Source of the DNA: Chitinophagaceae bacterium
GTDB lineage: Bacteria > Bacteroidota > Bacteroidia > Chitinophagales > Chitinophagaceae
Direction of reading: 5' to 3'
Assembly (NCBI GenBank): GCA_016787065.1
Contig: JAEUVD010000049.1
Location: forward strand, 1 to 64,000
DNA length: 64,000 nucleotides
A program made the translations under genes and the position numbers. The notes under the pieces were generated by a model, which ran no database searches, was not told where the DNA came from, and saw only the letters and a program-made list of their open reading frames with translations. Below, in pieces: positions 58,794 through 64,000 of this stretch (positions within the stretch are counted from its first letter, which is position 1; each line of letters opens with the position of its first letter).

Positions 58794-60893
58794 ATGAGCA
58801 TCGAAAAATTAGACCTCAAAACACCCGACCTAGTTAATGCCAACTTTGAGAAGCTGGCTCAATTATTCCCGAACTGTGTTACAGAAACTGCCAATGGCAA
58901 AGCCATAGATTTTGATATGCTGAAGCAGGAACTCAGCCATGCTGTGATTGAAGGCAATAAAGAACGCTACCGTTTGGAATGGCCCGGTAAAAGAGAAGCA
59001 ATTGTTACCGCCAATCTACCAACTACCAAAACCCTGAGACCCCTTAGAGAAGACTCTGTTGATTTTGACAATACCGAAAACATATACATAGAAGGCGATA
59101 ATCTGGAAGTGCTTAAACTCTTACAAGAAAGTTATTTGGGCAAAATTAAAATGATATACATAGACCCTCCTTATAACACAGGGAAAGACTTTGTGTATAA
59201 AGACAATTTTACAGGAGATAAGGAAACAGAATTGATTGAAAGCGGCCAAAAGGATGAATACAATCAACGCTTGGTAGTAAACCCAGAAACGGCCGGCCGT
59301 TATCACTCTGATTGGTTAACTATGATGTATCCTAGATTAAAGCTAGCCCGAAACTTACTTACCGATGATGGTGTAATATTTATATCAATTGGGGAACAGG
59401 AAGTACATAATCTTAGAAAAATAACTGACGAAGTATTTGGTGAAGTGAATTTCATTGGAGGAGCTGGTAGAATCTCAAAAAAGGCAAATAACCAAGGTGA
59501 TTATTGGGCACCAAATTTTGACCACGTATTGACATATTGTAAAAGCCGTGAGTTCTGTGTTCCGTTTTTTGGAGGGATAAATTACTCAAACTATAATGAA
59601 ATTGAAACAGAAGGCCCACGAAAAGGTGAAAAATATCAACTAGTTCGTTTGTATATGACCAGCCTTGACCCAATGCGTGGTTGCAATAATCAAAGATATT
59701 TTATTGAATGCCCTGATGGAAGTTTTGTAATACCTCCAGGTAATAATTTCCCTTCAAAAAAGGAAGATGGTTCTTTTATAGCACCCGAAAGCGGCAATGA
59801 CAAAGTTTGGCGTTGGGCATATAAATCTTATTTAGAAAAAAAAGACCAAATTGTAGTAAAGAAAGCCAGATCATCAAACTTGGTTAATCAGGAAGGTAAA
59901 CCAACTCTTTGGAATGTATACACTAAAACGTTTTTACAAGATGTGATAGACAAGTCCTCTGCGACTCCAAATAACTTTATTGAAGACCACATTAATCAAT
60001 CTGCCTCTCACGAATTGAAAGAATTGGACATTCCTTTTGACTTTGCAAAACCAAGTTCGCTAATTCAATTTTTAGCAGAAACCTGTCGAGTAAGTGCTAA
60101 TGATATTGTGTTAGATTTCTTCTCTGGTTCTGCCTCCTCCGCTCACGCCATTATGAAGGCTAATGCAAAAGACAATTTATACAGAAAATATATTATGGTT
60201 CAACTTCCTGAATTGACAGATAAAGAGAGTGATGAGTATAAATCGGGTTACAAAAACATTTGCGAAATAGGTAAAGAACGTATTCGAAGAGCAGCGAATA
60301 AAATTAAAGAAGATTTAAAGCAGACAATAGAACAATTAAACAGCAAAGAAGAAAAATTAAAACAAGATTGGGCCAAACATAAAAACGAATTTCTAAGGGA
60401 TCCGGATAAGATAGAGGCTATTGAGATTGAACTGGAATCTATTGCCAGTAAAATTCTCCAGACAGAGGAAAAGTTAGCTAAATTAGATTTTGGCTTCCGG
60501 GTATACCGATTGGACGAAAGTAATATGCAGGAGGTGTATTACAAACCACAAGATTACAAACAATCAGCAATGGACCTTTTTGCAGATAATGTAAAACCAG
60601 ATAGAACAGCTGATGATTTATTGGCTCAGGTAATGCTTGATTGGGGCTTACCTCTATCACTTAAAATTGAGCAAATAAGCATTGCAGGCAAACAGGTTTT
60701 TAAAGTTGCAGGAGACTCACTCTATGCTTGTTTCGATAAAGGAATTGATGAAGCCTTTGCAAAAGCCATAGCTAAAGATAATCCGCTGCGTATTGTATTC
60801 CGTGATAACGGCTTTACCAATGATACTGCTAAAACTAATGTAAAACAATTATTAAAACAACTCAGTCCTGAAACTGAAATGAAAGTGATATAA
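58794..60893 (+). CDS. mod: Type III restriction-modification methyltransferase (Mod)
   Basis: A 699-residue beta-class N6-adenine DNA methyltransferase and recognition subunit. The N-terminus (LVNANFEKLAQLFPNCVTE, RYRLEWPGKREAIVTANLP, TKTLRPLREDSVDFDNTENI) is classic for type III Mod. Motif IV is DPPY at residues 124-127 and motif I is DFFSGSASSAHA near 441, the DPPY-first order of the beta class. The region in between (about 220-420) is the target recognition domain and sets specificity. A coiled-coil-like stretch at about 490-560 precedes the C-terminal domain. It methylates its site and complexes with Res. The gene is intact. Confidence 0.95.
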   Translation: MSIEKLDLKTPDLVNANFEKLAQLFPNCVTETANGKAIDFDMLKQELSHAVIEGNKERYRLEWPGKREAIVTANLPTTKTLRPLREDSVDFDNTENIYIEGDNLEVLKLLQESYLGKIKMIYIDPPYNTGKDFVYKDNFTGDKETELIESGQKDEYNQRLVVNPETAGRYHSDWLTMMYPRLKLARNLLTDDGVIFISIGEQEVHNLRKITDEVFGEVNFIGGAGRISKKANNQGDYWAPNFDHVLTYCKSREFCVPFFGGINYSNYNEIETEGPRKGEKYQLVRLYMTSLDPMRGCNNQRYFIECPDGSFVIPPGNNFPSKKEDGSFIAPESGNDKVWRWAYKSYLEKKDQIVVKKARSSNLVNQEGKPTLWNVYTKTFLQDVIDKSSATPNNFIEDHINQSASHELKELDIPFDFAKPSSLIQFLAETCRVSANDIVLDFFSGSASSAHAIMKANAKDNLYRKYIMVQLPELTDKESDEYKSGYKNICEIGKERIRRAANKIKEDLKQTIEQLNSKEEKLKQDWAKHKNEFLRDPDKIEAIEIELESIASKILQTEEKLAKLDFGFRVYRLDESNMQEVYYKPQDYKQSAMDLFADNVKPDRTADDLLAQVMLDWGLPLSLKIEQISIAGKQVFKVAGDSLYACFDKGIDEAFAKAIAKDNPLRIVFRDNGFTNDTAKTNVKQLLKQLSPETEMKVI

Positions 60894-60897
60894 GCTT

Positions 60898-61494
60898 ATG
60901 AAAAACTACGCTGAAGAAATAGCATACTTATACTTTAGGTTAAATGGCTTCTTTTTGTTAGAAAATTACATAACGAATAAAGAAGAATATACAGGGAGAA
61001 ACCACACTGATACGGATTTGCTTGGTATTAAGACTCCATATGTAACGGAAGAAATTGGCTTAAATAATATTAATGATATTGACACTAGATTGCGCGAGAT
61101 AGTTCACCCTGATTTTTATATCGGTTTAATTTGTGAAGTAAAGGGTGGAGAGGAAGCAAATTGGCAACTAGCTGTCGATAAGATGAATCCTTGTGTGAAA
61201 AGGTTGGGACTTATACCACCTGAAAATACTGCTGAAGCCGTATATTCTTTAGATCGCACAAATCAATATACTTTGAGCGGAAGTCCAATTCAGATAATTA
61301 AAGTTTTAGCCACTGACAATACTGGCTTAAGTGCTGACATGGGAATGTTATGGAATATCATTCCATTAGAGAATATGGTTAATTTTATCAAAGACAGAAT
61401 GGATAGGTATGATAGTAAACGGAACTCTTGGCATTTTAGTCATTCAACAATCTTTCAATATTTATTGTATGAAAAACGGAATAGAGCACATTAA
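60898..61494 (+). CDS. PD-(D/E)xK nuclease-like protein embedded between mod and res
   Basis: A 198-residue protein in the middle of the R-M operon, 4 bases after mod and 9 before res. Its N-terminal half fits a PD-(D/E)xK fold: a helix with Glu (AEEIAYLYFRLNGFFLLENYI), then Asp40 in TDTDLLGI, then Glu80-x-Lys82 in LICEVKGG. The typical GFF/GYF plus Asp...ExK pattern is seen in small nucleases and restriction-like proteins in defence islands. The C-terminal half (WNIIPLENMVNFIKDRM) has no motif I know. A type III system normally needs only Mod and Res, so this is an accessory gene. Nuclease activity is inferred, not shown; it could also be a recent insertion unrelated to restriction. Confidence 0.65.
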   Translation: MKNYAEEIAYLYFRLNGFFLLENYITNKEEYTGRNHTDTDLLGIKTPYVTEEIGLNNINDIDTRLREIVHPDFYIGLICEVKGGEEANWQLAVDKMNPCVKRLGLIPPENTAEAVYSLDRTNQYTLSGSPIQIIKVLATDNTGLSADMGMLWNIIPLENMVNFIKDRMDRYDSKRNSWHFSHSTIFQYLLYEKRNRAH

Positions 61495-61503
61495 CTTAAG
61501 CAA

Positions 61504-64000
61504 ATGAAACTTCAATTTAAAGAACAAGACTTTCAGGTTCAGGCTGTAAATGCTATAGTGGATTGCTTTGCAGGGCAACCACTAAAAACCAATCGTTTTA
61601 CATTAGAACGTAGTAAAGAACTGATTCGCAAAGCCAAACAAGCAGCAACAGCCGATGTACTCACCCTCTCCTTTGAAACGGATGTGATGGAAGAAATTGG
61701 TTATCGCAACAGTCCTATTCAAATTATAGAATCACAGGTTCTGAAAAATATACAACAGGTACAAAAGAACAACGACCTCCACGAAAGTCAACAAATAGAA
61801 CGTCCAAGAGGGATTAACTTAGGGTATAATCTCACCATAGAAATGGAAACAGGTACTGGTAAAACGTATACCTATATCCGTACCATGTATGAGTTGCACA
61901 AACATTATGGCTGGAGTAAGTTTATTGTAATAGTACCCAGCATTGCCATACGGGAAGGAGTGTACAAATCTTTTGAAGTAACTCAGGATCACTTTCAGGA
62001 ATTGTATGGTCATAAAATCAATCCGTTTATTTACAATTCGGGGCGTCCGCAGGATATTGAAAACTTTGCTTCTGATAGCCGCATCAGTGTAATGATTATA
62101 AACACACAGGCATTTAATGCTAGGGGTGCAGATGCAAGACGCATATACCAGGAACTTGACCAGTTTGGAACAAGAAGACCTATTGAAATAATTGCTCAAA
62201 CCAATCCTATTCTAATCATTGATGAACCTCAATCTGTAGATGGTGAGCAAACTTTGAAAAGTATGCAGGATTTTAATCCATTACTTACCCTGCGTTATTC
62301 AGCTACGCATAAACTGGATTACAATAAAGTATATCGTTTAGATGCCTTAGATGCATACAATAAAAGATTGGTAAAGAAGATACAGGTAAAAGGTATTAAC
62401 CTGAAAGGGTCAGCGGGCACAACAGGATACATATACCTCGAGCAAATAAGTTTAAGCACCACCAAGCCACCATTTGCAGTAGTAGAGTTTGAGAAAAGAG
62501 CAGGTGATGGAGTTAAAAAAGTTCGTCAAAAATTAAGTGTAGGTGCCAATTTATATGAGCTTTCAGGCAATGTGCCTTCTTACAAAAATCAAACAATAAC
62601 AGACATTAATGGTTACCTCAATAAAATTGTGGTTGCCGGTCAGGATATATACCCAGGTGATATTTTGAATGATAAGGATGAACACACTTTTCGCAGAATA
62701 CAGATACGGGAATGTATCATGTCACATCTGCAAAAGGAAAAAGCATTATTTGAAAAGGGCATTAAAGTACTCTCCTTATTCTTTATTGACTCAGTTGAAA
62801 AATACCGGGTTTATGATGATACTGGTGAACAGGCATTGGGTGAATATGCCAAAATATTTGAGGAGGAATACAACAAAGTTCGAAATGATTTTTTAGATCT
62901 ATTTCAACAAGAATATAACGACTTCCTGAAAGACACTGACCCCAGCAAGGTGCACAAGGGATATATGCCAACCAATTACGGTGAGTATTTAAAAAGAGAT
63001 GATGCTAATAAAGTGCATGACGGTTATTTTTCTATTGATAAAAAAGGCAAGTCAATAGAGCCCATTGTAAAAAGAGGCAGCGAAGAATCAGATGATATTT
63101 CAGCCTACGATCTTATCATGAAGGATAAGGAAAGGTTACTCAGTTTTGAAGAACCTACTCGTTTTATATTCTCTCACTCTGCGCTTAAAGAAGGTTGGGA
63201 TAATCCGAATGTATTTCAAATATGCGCATTAAAGAATGCAGAAACAGGTAGTCAGATAAGAAGAAGACAAGAGGTAGGCCGTGGTATGCGATTATGTGTA
63301 AACAAGAATGGTAACCGATTGGATTTTGAGTATGTAGGAGACCAAGTGCATGAGATTAATAAATTAACTGTAATAGCATCAGAGTCATATGAAGCATTTG
63401 CAAAGGGCCTGCAAACTGAAATCGCTGCAACATTAAAAGACCGTCCGCAAAAAGCCGAGGTAGAATATTTTGTTGGAAAAGTAGTAAGGAATGAAAAGGA
63501 AGAAGAACACCGTCTTACAGAAGATGATGCAAAGAAACTTCAGTTCAAATTAATTGCTTCACAAGTAATAGATGAAGATTATAAAATAACAGCAAGTGGG
63601 AAAGAGCTTATTGATCAAGGCAAAGTGCCTTTGCCTGAAAAGCTTGAGCCATATAGAGAATCCGTTACAAAATTGCTAAAATCGATTTATACAGGTGAAG
63701 ACTTTAAGCCAGAAGATGAAAGACAAACCATTGTACTCAATACCAACAAGAATTTTAGTAAGAAAGAGTTTCAGGCTTTATGGGAAAAGATAAATCTTAA
63801 AACCATTTATGAGGTAAAGTTTGATACTGAGAAACTGATTAGTGATAGTAAGGTTCGTATCGATGCTCAGCTCCATATTGGCGACAGGGTGTATGAAGTT
63901 AAAACAGGTGAATTGCAGGATGGTACAAAGGAACAAATGCAAAAAGGCTCGTTGATAAGGGAATCGCAACGTCAATATTTGAAAATTAAGAATGACATTT
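61504..64000 (+). CDS. res: Type III restriction endonuclease subunit (Res), 3' end outside window
   Basis: The frame is open from ATG 61504 to the window end (832 codons seen, no stop). It encodes the superfamily-2 helicase/translocase of type III Res: motif I is METGTGKT (Lys120), motif II is LIIDEPQ (Asp240-Gln243), motif III is YSATH (266-269), and motif VI is QIRRRQEVGRGMR (584-596). The SHSALKEGWDNPNVFQI segment is also typical. The C-terminal PD-(D/E)xK nuclease domain should begin beyond the window, since full Res proteins are close to 1000 residues. Res cuts DNA when it meets the right arrangement of unmodified sites recognised by Mod. It is the last of four closely spaced genes. Confidence 0.95.
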   Translation, partial: MKLQFKEQDFQVQAVNAIVDCFAGQPLKTNRFTLERSKELIRKAKQAATADVLTLSFETDVMEEIGYRNSPIQIIESQVLKNIQQVQKNNDLHESQQIERPRGINLGYNLTIEMETGTGKTYTYIRTMYELHKHYGWSKFIVIVPSIAIREGVYKSFEVTQDHFQELYGHKINPFIYNSGRPQDIENFASDSRISVMIINTQAFNARGADARRIYQELDQFGTRRPIEIIAQTNPILIIDEPQSVDGEQTLKSMQDFNPLLTLRYSATHKLDYNKVYRLDALDAYNKRLVKKIQVKGINLKGSAGTTGYIYLEQISLSTTKPPFAVVEFEKRAGDGVKKVRQKLSVGANLYELSGNVPSYKNQTITDINGYLNKIVVAGQDIYPGDILNDKDEHTFRRIQIRECIMSHLQKEKALFEKGIKVLSLFFIDSVEKYRVYDDTGEQALGEYAKIFEEEYNKVRNDFLDLFQQEYNDFLKDTDPSKVHKGYMPTNYGEYLKRDDANKVHDGYFSIDKKGKSIEPIVKRGSEESDDISAYDLIMKDKERLLSFEEPTRFIFSHSALKEGWDNPNVFQICALKNAETGSQIRRRQEVGRGMRLCVNKNGNRLDFEYVGDQVHEINKLTVIASESYEAFAKGLQTEIAATLKDRPQKAEVEYFVGKVVRNEKEEEHRLTEDDAKKLQFKLIASQVIDEDYKITASGKELIDQGKVPLPEKLEPYRESVTKLLKSIYTGEDFKPEDERQTIVLNTNKNFSKKEFQALWEKINLKTIYEVKFDTEKLISDSKVRIDAQLHIGDRVYEVKTGELQDGTKEQMQKGSLIRESQRQYLKIKNDI

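Overview
The window comes from an AT-rich member of the Bacteroidota. The evidence is: several secreted proteins ending in type IX secretion (T9SS) sorting domains (YPNP...GxYxLx...K), an ECF sigma/FecR (DUF4974)/STN/TonB-receptor group, -7 promoter boxes of the TAnnTTTG type, a Bacteroidota-style RpoC (MAFKKD start), an S46 dipeptidyl-peptidase, and part of a flexirubin/aryl-polyene-type lipid gene set. I cannot name a genus. I saw no tRNA, rRNA, CRISPR array or insertion-sequence transposase.

Layout. 1-6206: two tandem paralogous fibre-like secreted proteins (the first cut by the window edge), separated by a small secreted protein and a small T9SS protein. 6295-12191: an S9 prolyl-oligopeptidase-type peptidase (minus), a large BNR/VPS10-type T9SS protein and a small envelope protein (minus). 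12385-17112: a 1575-residue secreted M4 metallopeptidase with Ig-like repeats and a T9SS domain. 17563-21882: rpoC standing alone, with no rpoB upstream. 22163-29142: more giant secreted proteins, including a relic of a T9SS domain and a beta-helix gene broken by a frameshift. 29267-31132: an acyl-CoA carboxylase beta subunit and a YtxH-like protein. 31138-36812: a tightly packed seven-gene run (two ketoacyl synthases, deacetylase, LolA-like carrier, lipoprotein, hotdog dehydratase, GT2-DUF2062) that looks like part of a flexirubin/aryl-polyene locus. 36936-39013: homogentisate dioxygenase and a bestrophin-like channel. 39149-45440: a GIN-domain lipoprotein, sigma factor, FecR anti-sigma, STN protein and TonB-dependent receptor. 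45750-50019: housekeeping genes (DUF421, thymidine kinase, DPP11-type peptidase, panB). 50357-56158: a second giant M4 metallopeptidase with a dockerin-like C-terminus. 56159-58465: a repeat-rich accessory stretch holding a VOC protein and an XRE-like regulator. 58466-64000: a type III restriction-modification operon (HTH regulator, Mod, a PD-(D/E)xK-like protein, Res), with Res cut by the window end.

How the genes work together. Much of the window encodes exported proteins: peptidases, adhesin-like repeat proteins and nutrient-uptake receptors that would suit a polymer-degrading lifestyle. They use at least two C-terminal designs: the T9SS type A domain, and a roughly 190-residue module ending in two DxNxDGxxDxxD calcium-binding-like loops, shared by two proteins that lack a T9SS domain. 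The most interesting accessory features are the nuclease-like gene embedded between mod and res, a 21-bp-periodic array whose spacing stays a multiple of three, an inverted-repeat element family present at three places, and the detached rpoC.
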